DNA from: Candidatus Woesearchaeota archaeon
GTDB taxonomy: Archaea; Nanobdellota; Nanobdellia; Woesearchaeales; UBA11716
Assembly (NCBI GenBank): GCA_013329175.1
Contig: DUKR01000055.1
Location: 1-10,962 of the forward strand
DNA: 10,962 bases
Direction: 5' to 3'
Shown: one piece after another, positions 1-6,119 of the stretch
Layout: each line of letters begins with the position of its first letter
Numbering within the stretch: the first letter of the stretch is position 1
Notes under the pieces: model-generated
What the model was told of the DNA's origin: nothing
Databases searched by the model: none
The model's input: the letters and a program-made list of their open reading frames with translations, nothing else
Made by a program: the position numbers and the translations under genes

Positions 1-45
1 TTGGCTGGAGAAGCGATGGGAGGAGTGCTAATGCCTTTTTTTTGA
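1..45 (+). CDS. Possible 3' end of an unidentified plus-strand gene
   Basis: Frame 1 is open from the first base to a TGA at 43-45 and reads LAGEAMGGVLMPFF, a plausible protein C-terminus. It would converge on the minus-strand cluster, and a T-rich tract begins right at its stop codon, as expected for an archaeal 3' end. Only 14 codons are visible, so an open frame of this length could be chance. The family cannot be named, and the opposite strand is also open here. Confidence 0.3.
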   Translation: MAGEAMGGVLMPFF

Positions 46-55
46 TTGATTTTTT
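36..55 (+). terminator. T-rich tract, likely terminator of the plus-strand gene
   Basis: Eight T residues (36-43) and six T residues (50-55) are separated by GATTGA. Archaeal RNA polymerase commonly terminates on oligo-T without a strong hairpin. The tract overlaps the putative stop codon at 43-45 and leads straight into repeat copy 1. It could instead be only the T-rich edge of that repeat, since copy 2 has a similar GATTTT. Confidence 0.35.
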
Positions 56-159
56 AGGGAATGCCCCTCACCACAAGCCATATCTCTCAATGCTTCAACT
101 CATGGCTATCCCACGAGCCCGCACCCTTCCTCCCGACAGGACTTTTCAGGAGGGTGAAG
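44..159 (+). repeat. Dispersed noncoding repeat, copy 1 (inverted partner at 10879-10961)
   Basis: Three blocks match, in order and on the opposite strand, the far end of the window. GGGAATGCCC at 57-66 is identical. The block 80-106 (ATATCTCTCAA...ACTCATGGC) matches in 24 of 28 aligned columns. The block 143-159 (TTTTCAGGAGGGTGAAG) matches 15 of 17. The similarity starts with GATTGATTTT at about 44. Spacers differ in length by roughly a dozen bases. Two hairpins are visible in this copy: AGCCAT 76-81 with ATGGCT 102-107, and CCTTCCTCC (126-136 region) with GGAGGGTGAAGG (149-160). There is no credible ORF and the element type is unknown; it may be a MITE-like element or a structured intergenic RNA/DNA repeat. 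Confidence 0.7.
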
Positions 160-202
160 GAGTAGGTTCAAGAACAAGTATCAAGGGGTGCACTCAACTC
201 CC

Positions 203-535
203 CTACAGATTCTGCAATTCATCCTTAATTTTTGCGACCTCGGCAAGCTTTTCCTTCACCGACTTGAGCTTACGATCTGCCTCGTCCTTCTTCTGGCTGA
301 TGATGCCTTCCTTTGCGACAAGCCTTGATATCTCGTCACGAAGCTGCTGCTCTTTGTTCTGTGCCCTGACAGCCTCGCCGCGAAACTCTCCAAGCTTCCT
401 CTCTAGATCGTCCTTTCTCTCGCGAAGCTTTGCTAACTCCTTACTGAGCTGTGAAACAGCATCCATGAGCAACTCCTGCTTGTAAGATGCACCCGTTTGC
501 TTTTGCTTTGCTTTCTTGGGCCTTGCTTTTACCAT
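203..535 (-). CDS. Small Lys-rich coiled-coil protein
   Basis: This 110-residue cytoplasmic protein has no signal peptide or membrane segment. Residues 1-13 are a basic tail (MVKARPKKAKQKQ) and residues 22-107 form one continuous heptad-patterned charged helix, with Leu/Ile/Val spaced 3-4 residues apart (LSKELAKLRERKDDLERKL). Such proteins usually dimerise; no enzymatic motif is present. The ATG at 535 is the first start after the TATA-like box at 574-582 and has a purine-rich AGGAAGG nine bases ahead, so the start looks firm. It follows another coiled-coil gene by 41 bases, so the two may interact. Coiled-coil composition makes any database match unreliable; I do not recognise a family. Confidence 0.75.
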   Translation of the reverse strand: MVKARPKKAKQKQTGASYKQELLMDAVSQLSKELAKLRERKDDLERKLGEFRGEAVRAQNKEQQLRDEISRLVAKEGIISQKKDEADRKLKSVKEKLAEVAKIKDELQNL

Positions 536-573
536 GCTCTATAGCCTTCCTCTCTCCTTTGCGTGTTGGAGGG

Positions 574-582
574 TATTTAAAT
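574..582 (-). promoter_or_regulatory. TATA-like box for the 203-535 gene
   Basis: On the minus strand this reads ATTTAAATA, a good archaeal TATA box, centred about 43 bases before the ATG at 535. It would give a leader of about 15-18 nt containing AGGAAGG. The box overlaps the TAA stop codon (577-579) of the upstream coiled-coil gene, so the small gene probably has its own start site within the end of its neighbour. Confidence 0.5.
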
Positions 583-1683
583 CTTTTTGCCGCCCTTCCC
601 GCCGTTATATGACCTGAATACCCTTCTTGCGAGGATGAGCGCACGCTGCTCCTCAGCAAGCTTCGCCTGCTTTTCTCTCAATTCGGCTTCCCTGTGGGCA
701 AGAGCACTCTCTTTTCTCAGCAGCACTTCCTGTGCGCCCTGCAGCGCAACTTCTTTGTGCTTCAGCGACTGCTCTCTTTTTTTGAGCCTTCTCTCCTGCT
801 GCTTCTGCCGTGCTCTTTCCTTAGCGACCCTTCCCTTTCTCTGCTGCTCTTCGCCTGCCGCTGCCTCTATCCTACTCTCTAGGCGGTGCTCATCTGCCCT
901 GATGGAGAATTTCTCTTTCCTTATAGCCTCCTTTGCCTTTTCATGGCGCTGCGCAAGCAGTCTGAGGCGCCCTTCCTTGCCAGCCAGGAAAGCCTGCTTT
1001 TGCGCAAGCGAGGCCTTTGCTTTCTTTACCGCTGCCTCCCCTCTCCAAAGCCTTTGCTTTTTTTCCCTGAAGAGGTGCTCTTCCTGTGCGAGCCTGCGAA
1101 GCTTTCCTGCCTTCTGCTTTCGCTTTGCTTCATAGCTCTTTATCTTTTCCAGCTCACCCTTTTCTTTCAGACGGCAGGCTTCCTGACTTTTCCTTGTGCT
1201 TTTGATGCTATCCTGCAGCCGGAAGAACTCTTCTTTCATGCGGGATAGCTCGGAGAGGAGGACGTGCTCCTCTGCTGGTTCCCTCCTCTTCTGCCCTGCA
1301 GGCTTTTTTCCTGCCTTGTTCAGCAGGTTATATACTATGACCTTCCATGCTTTTGGAAGCAGATGATAGAGCCACTGGATTTCTCGGTATGCGCTTCTTG
1401 CAAGGCTCTCCTGCAATTCCACCAGAAGCTCCTCTTTTGTCGTGGTGTTGCTGAGTCTTCCAGCAAGCTCAGGGTCATTGAATGTCGCCTGTACCCAGGC
1501 TACAAAGCGATTGCGATTGCCCCTCGAGTATCCTGCATAGGAACTTTGGGTCATCTTCTGGAGGGCAGCGATAAGCCCATGAATGCTTGCGATGCTCTCT
1601 CCATCAGGAAGATAAAGCCTTTTTGCAGGCGGCACGCTTTGCGTGAGGGGAGTCTTGCTGATTGTTGTCACCTCTTGCTTCAT
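577..1683 (-). CDS. DUF5752-like N-terminal domain fused to a long coiled coil
   Basis: This 368-residue protein is predicted to be cytoplasmic. Residues 22-92 (RLYLPDGESIASIHGLIAAL, then FVAWVQATFNDPELAGRLSN) resemble the archaeal DUF5752 pattern: L-x-D-G, a helical segment ending in L-x-x-M, then W-V-x-x-x-F-x-D-x-x-L-A. This is a match from memory, not a search. Residues 93-135 form a hydrophobic/aromatic helical linker and 138-352 a long, strongly charged coiled coil with recurring REQSLKHKE / RKESALAHRE / REKQAKLAEE units. The tail is GGKGGKKI. No membrane segment is visible. The gene has its own TATA-like box and sits between a two-pass protein with a charged cytoplasmic helix and a small coiled-coil protein, suggesting a scaffold or adaptor role. 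The assignment of the N-terminal domain is tentative. Confidence 0.8.
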   Translation of the reverse strand: MKQEVTTISKTPLTQSVPPAKRLYLPDGESIASIHGLIAALQKMTQSSYAGYSRGNRNRFVAWVQATFNDPELAGRLSNTTTKEELLVELQESLARSAYREIQWLYHLLPKAWKVIVYNLLNKAGKKPAGQKRREPAEEHVLLSELSRMKEEFFRLQDSIKSTRKSQEACRLKEKGELEKIKSYEAKRKQKAGKLRRLAQEEHLFREKKQRLWRGEAAVKKAKASLAQKQAFLAGKEGRLRLLAQRHEKAKEAIRKEKFSIRADEHRLESRIEAAAGEEQQRKGRVAKERARQKQQERRLKKREQSLKHKEVALQGAQEVLLRKESALAHREAELREKQAKLAEEQRALILARRVFRSYNGGKGGKKI

Positions 1684-1714
1684 TGATGGTATGATATTTC
1701 AGGGTTTGGGTTTT

Positions 1715-1724
1715 GTTTAAAAAT
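1715..1724 (-). promoter_or_regulatory. TATA-like box for the 577-1683 gene
   Basis: The minus strand reads ATTTTTAAAC, centred about 36 bases before the ATG at 1683, giving a leader of about 10 nt. It is nearly the same as the box ahead of the HTH regulator (CTTTTTAAAC). It lies in the 94-base gap after the 1778-3541 gene and abuts that gene's candidate terminator hairpin. Confidence 0.5.
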
Positions 1725-1736
1725 CCTGAGGGGATT
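1719..1736 (-). terminator. Candidate hairpin-T terminator after the 1778-3541 gene
   Basis: On the minus strand AATCC (1736-1732), loop CCTCA and GGATT (1726-1722) form a 5-bp stem followed by three more T residues. It lies 42 bases past the stop codon. The stem is short and the T run merges with the next gene's TATA-like box, so termination and initiation signals would overlap here. It could be coincidental. Confidence 0.25.
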
Positions 1737-1777
1737 ACCGCAGATTCCCGCTGCAATTTAATAATGAGCAAAGCTTC

Positions 1778-3541
1778 CTATCGCAGCCTGCACTCTATGG
1801 CCTTCTTTGACCTTTTGTATACGTCTCTGGAAATGAAGCCGCCCGCATGGGCTTTTTCCAGCGCCTGCAGCTTTTTCATCAGCTTCTCCCTCTCCTCATT
1901 GCTGAGTCTCTTCTCATGCTCCTGCTGCTCTCTTTGCTTTCTCTCCTGCTCTTCCCTCGCTTTTCTTTCTTCCTCTTTTTTTGTTCTTTCCTTCTCTTTT
2001 GCTTTTCTTTCTTCCTCTTCCAGAACATTCTCTTTTCTCTTTTGCCTTTGCTCCTGCTCCTTTCTTTTCATCTCCTTCTCTTTCAGCTTTTGCTCTTTTT
2101 TCTCCAGCAGCCCTTTCTCTGTTTCTTTCCTTTTTCTTTCTTTCTCCCTCTCTTTTCTCCTCTCCTGCAGACTTGGCTTCTTCTGCTTCAGCCCTTTCTG
2201 CAGCCTGCTGAACTGGATAGCTAGGGAAATAAGGATAAGCACAACCAAAAAGAGCAGGCCGCTTGAGAGCAGGGTGCCAAGGTCCATCGCCTGCAGGGGA
2301 GAAAACAGCTCGTCATGCCTCATAACGGTGAAACGCTCACTTGCGGTCCCTACTGAGCTGTCTTTTTTGACCATGACTGCAAGGACATAGGAGCCGGGTT
2401 CCATGGCAGCAGGAAGCTGGAAAACCTTTGCAAACGAGACCTGCTGCCCAAGGGAAATAGTTTCCTGCTCTGTAAAGTATTCAAGCCCTGTAGTGCCCCT
2501 GATGCTATAAATGACAGTCACGTCGGATAACCCTCGTCCCTGCAGGCTGAAGATGGTGACTGTGGCATGGAGCTCATCCAGAGGGTAGACTGTCTTGCTT
2601 TCTGCCGCAAGGTCAAGGCTTGCATCGAAGAGAATAGATGCTGATTCGACTTCCAGGATAAGGTCAATAGTGTCACGAATGCCCCCGGATTCTGCGGTGA
2701 GCGTCCCAAGATAGATTTCAGGCCACAACTCCTGTGCATCAAAGGTCAGGAGCAGCGGTTTCTCTTCTCCAGCGAAAATCCAGAATGCTGTGGTATTGAC
2801 TACAACTGCTCCCTGCAGGCCTTCAAGGAAAAGCGTTACGTAAGCGCTGTGCGCTCCGGTATTCCGAAGCACCACCTGCTTCTGGATGCTTTCCCCTTCT
2901 TTCAGCATGACCTTGATGAGGTCTTCAGAAAAAGAGAGTTCAGGAGGCTCGCCTTGAACTGGCTGTGCGCCACCTCCTCCCCCTCCTCCTCCTGCTCCTC
3001 CACCAGTGCTTCCTCCGCCAGATGCGCCAGGCACTTCAGGAAGGGTCCGGTTTGTCATGGTCAGATTGAATGCCCTTGTGAAGCCATTGTTATCACAGCC
3101 GCTGGTGTCGTTCAACTGTATGAGGATAGTGAAGTTGAGCTCGCTGTTATTCCCAAGGTGGGCCTGGATTGGAAGGAAGGCAATCTCAGCAGTGGCTGTG
3201 CCTGTCTTGGTAATGTTGAAAAGGGAGGTGTCATTGAGGGCAAATGAGACATTTTCGCTGTTGTCATCATCTGCTGAGAGGGAGAGCAAAAAAAGCGTTC
3301 CCACTCTTGCCGTCTGGTGGCTTATTGCGCCAAGAAATGGCCGGGCATTGAAGCAGAGGCTTACTATGCCTTCGTTTGTTGATTCGCCTGTGATGTCACT
3401 GAAGCTTTCCTTCTGCTCTCCTTTCTGAAGCAGGAACATATCATAGAGGCTGAGGCCAAGGAAGGCTGCTGCAAGAATGAACAGGAATGCAATTGACTTG
3501 ATGCGGTTCTTTTTCCTGTCCATAGCCGCTGTGCCTACCAT
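1778..3541 (-). CDS. Two-pass membrane protein: Ig-like ectodomains plus long charged cytoplasmic helix with SHOCT-like end
   Basis: The protein has 587 residues. Segment 16-36 is the first membrane helix. Residues 45-167 are an ectodomain opening with DITGESTNEGIVSLCFN and continuing as a cadherin/He_PIG-like beta domain (QTARVGTLFLLSLSADDD). Residues 172-193 are a Gly-rich linker; about 200-300 form a NEW3/CARDB-like Ig fold; about 301-405 another Ig-like domain. Segment 422-446 is the second membrane helix, so both ends should be cytoplasmic. Residues 447-547 are almost wholly K/E/R/Q, typical of a single alpha-helix. Residues 552-585 (LMKKLQALEKAHAGGFIS, then Y...K..IE) resemble a SHOCT motif, a short oligomerisation module. 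The gene overlaps the preceding stop codon by 7 bases; Met7 at 3523 is an alternative start. A surface-to-cytoplasm linker is inferred, and no named family is recognised. Confidence 0.85.
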   Translation of the reverse strand: MVGTAAMDRKKNRIKSIAFLFILAAAFLGLSLYDMFLLQKGEQKESFSDITGESTNEGIVSLCFNARPFLGAISHQTARVGTLFLLSLSADDDNSENVSFALNDTSLFNITKTGTATAEIAFLPIQAHLGNNSELNFTILIQLNDTSGCDNNGFTRAFNLTMTNRTLPEVPGASGGGSTGGGAGGGGGGGGAQPVQGEPPELSFSEDLIKVMLKEGESIQKQVVLRNTGAHSAYVTLFLEGLQGAVVVNTTAFWIFAGEEKPLLLTFDAQELWPEIYLGTLTAESGGIRDTIDLILEVESASILFDASLDLAAESKTVYPLDELHATVTIFSLQGRGLSDVTVIYSIRGTTGLEYFTEQETISLGQQVSFAKVFQLPAAMEPGSYVLAVMVKKDSSVGTASERFTVMRHDELFSPLQAMDLGTLLSSGLLFLVVLILISLAIQFSRLQKGLKQKKPSLQERRKEREKERKRKETEKGLLEKKEQKLKEKEMKRKEQEQRQKRKENVLEEEERKAKEKERTKKEEERKAREEQERKQREQQEHEKRLSNEEREKLMKKLQALEKAHAGGFISRDVYKRSKKAIECRLR

Positions 3542-3945
3542 AGTGCCCTGCTGCTGATTATCCGAAGATAGCCTGAATAATTGCCAAGATGGGCATAAGG
3601 CGGAGGATAGGCAGTTGCCTGCACGGCAGCTTTTCCGAACGGACTGAGCGTAACGCTAGCATTGCTGAGTGCGACCCATGGGCCAATGTCTCCTTTCTTC
3701 TGTATCCTAACCAGTAGAGGGTATGGCCTGTTGCTCTGTATGGTAAAAGTGCGCCGCACCTCCCCCCCTGGCGGAGTCCTTGCAAAGTAGAGCTTGTCCG
3801 TCTCCAGATTGAAGCCGTAGCTTGTCCCTATCTGCAGGCTCATCTCCATGGTCTGGACACCAGTTATGATGGCAAAGGTGTAGAGCAGCACGCTTACGAT
3901 GCCAATGCAGAAGCATGCTGAGAGCAGGAGCAGTTTGCGGTTCAT
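3535..3945 (-). CDS. Small N-terminally anchored beta-domain membrane protein
   Basis: I place the start at 3945, where ATG forms an ATGA overlap with the upstream stop (3944-3942), giving 136 residues; the in-frame ATG at 3996 would add 17 charged residues (MDGSKERAAEKENAQAK) that merely overlap the neighbour. Residues 5-28 are a membrane helix, followed directly by ITGVQTMEMSLQIGTSYGFN. Residues 46-130 form a compact Ig-like/beta-sandwich domain (LETDKLYFARTPPGGEVRRT, ... GNYSGYLRI), a pattern I recall from uncharacterised archaeal membrane proteins and close in style to NEW3/CARDB folds. It most likely faces outward. The coupling on both sides to Ig-like anchored proteins suggests a subunit of the same complex. 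Confidence 0.8.
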   Translation of the reverse strand: MNRKLLLLSACFCIGIVSVLLYTFAIITGVQTMEMSLQIGTSYGFNLETDKLYFARTPPGGEVRRTFTIQSNRPYPLLVRIQKKGDIGPWVALSNASVTLSPFGKAAVQATAYPPPYAHLGNYSGYLRIISSRALW

Positions 3946-5084
3946 CTTCGCCTGCGCGTTTTCTTTTTCGGCTGCCCTCTCCTTGCTACCATCCAAACAG
4001 CGTCAATGATGATGAGGAGAATCACTGCTGCAATGAGTGCAAGATTGAGCGGGCTTAGAAGGATTCCTGCCTTCTCCTGCTTCTCAATGATGCTGATGGT
4101 GTCCCTTACTAGAGTCTCCTTCCCCGCATAATAGAGCGTGATTGCCATGGCATAGGTGCCAACGGGGACAGAGGAAGTGTCAATGAAAGCCTCTATGCTT
4201 TTTGTTTCCCATGGCTTTAGGGAAAAGGGAGGGGTTCTTGCATTTTGTATGAGCGGCGCACTGCCGCCAATGTCAATCTCAGCATAGGCGTGCTCAATAG
4301 GGCCGTTCCATCTGCTGGCAACGACAAGCTCTACCTTGTTGATTGTTCCGTTGTAGAGCATTTTTGGGTAGTCAAGCAACTCAACAGAGAGCTCGCCTAC
4401 CCTGAATTCCTGCTTCCTGGTGAGGCTGTAGGCATCGTAGCCTATATCAGCAACGGCACGGTAGGAGCCTGGCCCAAGCGCTCCAGCAGGCAGCTCAACA
4501 TGAAAATCAATGCTTTCTCCAGCAGGCAACTCTGCTGCCTGCGTTTCCCTCCTCACCGATTCACTGCTCTCCTGCAGCGCAGATATGGCAAGAGATGCAG
4601 CAAGCCTTTTGATATCCTCTGTCCCGATGTTTCGCACGTGAATCTCAAAGGGGATGCTCTCATTGTCGCTGGCATCTGCTGTGCTCAACGAGGCTTCAAT
4701 ATAGTAGCCTTCATAGGGAACCATAACGTAGATGGGAGTCTGGATTGCTGCTGCTGCGCTGATAATGCCCTGGTCCGCGCCAGTCTCCACTGCTCCGATG
4801 AGGATGGTATGTTTCCCAGGCGCATCAAGTTTTTCAGGAAGAGCAATGCTGACAAGGATGTCTCCTTTTCCCTCCACAGAAGTCTGGTTGAGGGTGACGT
4901 ATTCAGCAAGGTCTCCCTTCTTGTAGATTGCGATGTGCTCGGCGCCCCATGTTCTGAAGATGAATTCCTTGCTGTAGCCTGGCTCAAACTGGATATCAAT
5001 CTTTGAGGGGGTGATGCTGACTGCATAGGCTGCAGGAAGGAGCATGAGCATTAGCACTGCTGTAAGGAAGTGGCGTTCCCTCAT
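3942..5084 (-). CDS. Exported Ig-like protein with C-terminal membrane anchor (paralogue of 6120-7283)
   Basis: The protein has 380 residues. Residues 1-21 are a classical signal peptide with a likely cut after AYA. Three beta-rich domains follow at about 22-128, 129-231 and 232-333. Segment 343-366 is a membrane helix, and the tail KKKTRRRR stays inside, so it is a type I topology. The family features shared with the paralogue are P-x-K-x-x-I/D-x-x-FEP-x-x-SK near residue 26, G-x-LA-x-YV at 57-63, VPY at 122-124, and QEF-x-x-GE at 225-231. It begins behind its own TATA-like box, probably with almost no leader, and is coupled to the next gene by ATGA. Its role is probably structural at the cell surface, judged from fold and context; no catalytic residues are seen. 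Confidence 0.85.
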   Translation of the reverse strand: MRERHFLTAVLMLMLLPAAYAVSITPSKIDIQFEPGYSKEFIFRTWGAEHIAIYKKGDLAEYVTLNQTSVEGKGDILVSIALPEKLDAPGKHTILIGAVETGADQGIISAAAAIQTPIYVMVPYEGYYIEASLSTADASDNESIPFEIHVRNIGTEDIKRLAASLAISALQESSESVRRETQAAELPAGESIDFHVELPAGALGPGSYRAVADIGYDAYSLTRKQEFRVGELSVELLDYPKMLYNGTINKVELVVASRWNGPIEHAYAEIDIGGSAPLIQNARTPPFSLKPWETKSIEAFIDTSSVPVGTYAMAITLYYAGKETLVRDTISIIEKQEKAGILLSPLNLALIAAVILLIIIDAVWMVARRGQPKKKTRRRR

Positions 5085-5108
5085 GGCAGTTTTTTGGAGC
5101 GATGAAGG

Positions 5109-5117
5109 TATAAAAAG
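5109..5117 (-). promoter_or_regulatory. TATA-like box for the 3942-5084 gene
   Basis: The minus strand reads CTTTTTATA, centred about 29 bases before the ATG at 5084, in the 61-base gap after the ITGFAV protein gene. The spacing predicts a leaderless or nearly leaderless transcript covering the next three coupled genes. Confidence 0.45.
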
Positions 5118-5145
5118 CCATCGATGAAAAACGGGGATTGAAGAA

Positions 5146-5787
5146 TCAGACGGTTGTCCCTGTTGCCGTCAGCTTCGCTGCTTTTGCGCCGGTGGGAGCA
5201 TCATAGGGAATCGTCAGGTTAATGGATATGTTGAGGGAGTCGCTTGCATCAATATAGCGCAGGCGGTAGCAGATGACTTTCTCTGTGGTTGTGACGCTCT
5301 CAAAGGTGGTGGTATTGGGGGCAACTGCATCACCAGTAGCGTTGAGGCAGCTTCCGACTTCAATGTTGGTGACATTCCATTCAAAGACTGCATTGCTTCC
5401 TATGAACTGGCTGCCGGTCACGTTGGAAATCAGAGTTACCGTCAGGTTAGTGTTGCCGTCATTCTCTATGGCAAGGCCGCTTGTTTCAGGAGTGACGCTT
5501 CCCCCGGCGCCATCGGTGCAGCTGTCTGTGGTGTAGCCTGGTGTGGTTGTCAGGATGCAGGTGTTTGTCTTGCTTACGTTGACTGCAACCGTTCCCCAGC
5601 TGATGGAGCTATCGAGAAAGGTGAGTGAGGCAGTGTCCTGTACCGTCAATGTTACTGTCGCATTAGGGTTGACAGCAAATCCTGTGATTCCTGCAAGCCT
5701 ATACCTGATAAGCAGAAGGGTTGTTCCTGCTATGATGATGCCGATAATCAGCAGTACAGCCACTACCTGCTCAGTTTCCCTTTTCAT
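5146..5787 (-). CDS. Membrane-anchored 'ITGFAV' surface protein
   Basis: The protein has 213 residues. Segment 7-28 is a membrane helix, followed by RYRLAGITGFAVNPNATVTLTV, a membrane-proximal motif I associate with DPANN surface proteins. Residues 52-213 are an Asn/Thr-rich ectodomain with nine N-x-S/T sequons and four cysteines (77, 90, 147, 173), enough for two disulfides. The segment from ISWGTVAVN (62) through IENDGNTNLTVTL (107-119) to YDAPTGAKAAKL closely tracks the last 130 residues of the 829-residue protein, so the two share a domain. ATG at 5787 forms an ATGA overlap with the 70-residue gene, fixing the start. It is probably a small subunit sharing a module with the large ectoprotein. 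No archaellin-type or pilin-type cleavage site is evident. Confidence 0.85.
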   Translation of the reverse strand: MKRETEQVVAVLLIIGIIIAGTTLLLIRYRLAGITGFAVNPNATVTLTVQDTASLTFLDSSISWGTVAVNVSKTNTCILTTTPGYTTDSCTDGAGGSVTPETSGLAIENDGNTNLTVTLISNVTGSQFIGSNAVFEWNVTNIEVGSCLNATGDAVAPNTTTFESVTTTEKVICYRLRYIDASDSLNISINLTIPYDAPTGAKAAKLTATGTTV

Positions 5788-5996
5788 GTTCCTGCGCCTG
5801 TCGCTGTATCGTCAGGGGGAAGGACCGTGAGCGAGACAGTGGCCACATGAGGATTAGAGGCAGGTTCCTGCTCAGCGACGATGCCGCTTCCTTGCGCAAG
5901 CTCCCATGCTATCATGCCAACCAAAGCAATGAAGACAATGGTAAGAACGGCAATAGCTCCTGTCAGGCTTCTCTCCTTTTTTACAGACTTTCCCAT
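5784..5996 (-). CDS. Tiny one-pass membrane protein
   Basis: The protein has 70 residues: a basic start (MGKSVKKERS), one membrane helix at 11-33, and a short outside tail with NPHVATVSLTVLPPDD. That tail resembles the stretch just after the membrane in the next gene's product (NPNATVTLTVQD), so it may be a cut-down relative or partner. The start at 5996 lies about 33 bases from a good TATA box, giving a leader of about 7 nt, and the stop overlaps the next start as ATGA. The coding call rests on this coupling and on the clear membrane segment. It belongs to no family I can name. Confidence 0.7.
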   Translation of the reverse strand: MGKSVKKERSLTGAIAVLTIVFIALVGMIAWELAQGSGIVAEQEPASNPHVATVSLTVLPPDDTATGAGT

Positions 5997-6024
5997 TTCA
6001 GCTTTTTGAAATTACCTTTTTGGC

Positions 6025-6034
6025 TTATTTAAAT
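6025..6034 (-). promoter_or_regulatory. TATA box for the 5996-5146 gene pair
   Basis: The minus strand reads ATTTAAATAA, preceded by a purine-rich AGAAAC that could act as the TFB recognition element. It is centred about 33 bases before the ATG at 5996. It lies in the 123-base gap after the 6120-7283 gene and marks a probable second transcription unit. Confidence 0.6.
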
Positions 6035-6082
6035 GTTTCTTTTTGTCGGGGCGAGTTTTGATTTGAGAGTGGGAACATCCGC

Positions 6083-6098
6083 TTTGCCTGTTTGCCTG
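6083..6098. repeat. 8-bp tandem repeat in an intergenic gap
   Basis: TTTGCCTG occurs twice back to back (6083-6090 and 6091-6098), upstream of the TATA box at 6025-6034 and 22-37 bases past the stop codon of the 6120-7283 gene. It could be a binding site or simple slippage; nothing else is seen in this gap. Confidence 0.4.
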
Positions 6099-6119
6099 TT
6101 TCTGGGTTGATCCCTTGCT

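Noticed and set aside
42..485. Plus-strand ORF of 147 codons
   Set aside because: Its first half runs over the noncoding repeat and its second half is antisense to the coiled-coil gene; the protein sequence is low-complexity Ser/Leu.
587..1135. Long plus-strand ORF (182 codons), Ser/Leu/Cys/Phe-rich
   Set aside because: It is the antisense of the K/E/R-rich coiled-coil gene, where stop codons are rare; the composition is typical of a mirror frame and there is no promoter-like context.
1713..2390. Plus-strand ORF of 225 codons rich in Ser, Phe and Leu
   Set aside because: It lies opposite the charged-helix part of the 1778-3541 gene; its apparent hydrophobicity is the complement of Lys/Glu codons.
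3535..3996. Upstream ATG at 3996 as the start of the small beta-domain protein
   Set aside because: It would overlap the previous gene by 55 bases, whereas the ATG at 3945 gives the ATGA overlap used at three other junctions and puts a membrane helix right at the N-terminus.
4245..5006. Plus-strand ORF of 253 codons
   Set aside because: It is fully contained in the antisense of a gene with a clear signal peptide, Ig domains and anchor; it has no recognisable features of its own.
5668..5787. Type IV pilin/archaellin class III signal in the ITGFAV protein
   Set aside because: The N-terminus lacks the basic-residue-plus-Gly/Ala cut site directly before the hydrophobic segment and reads as an ordinary signal anchor.
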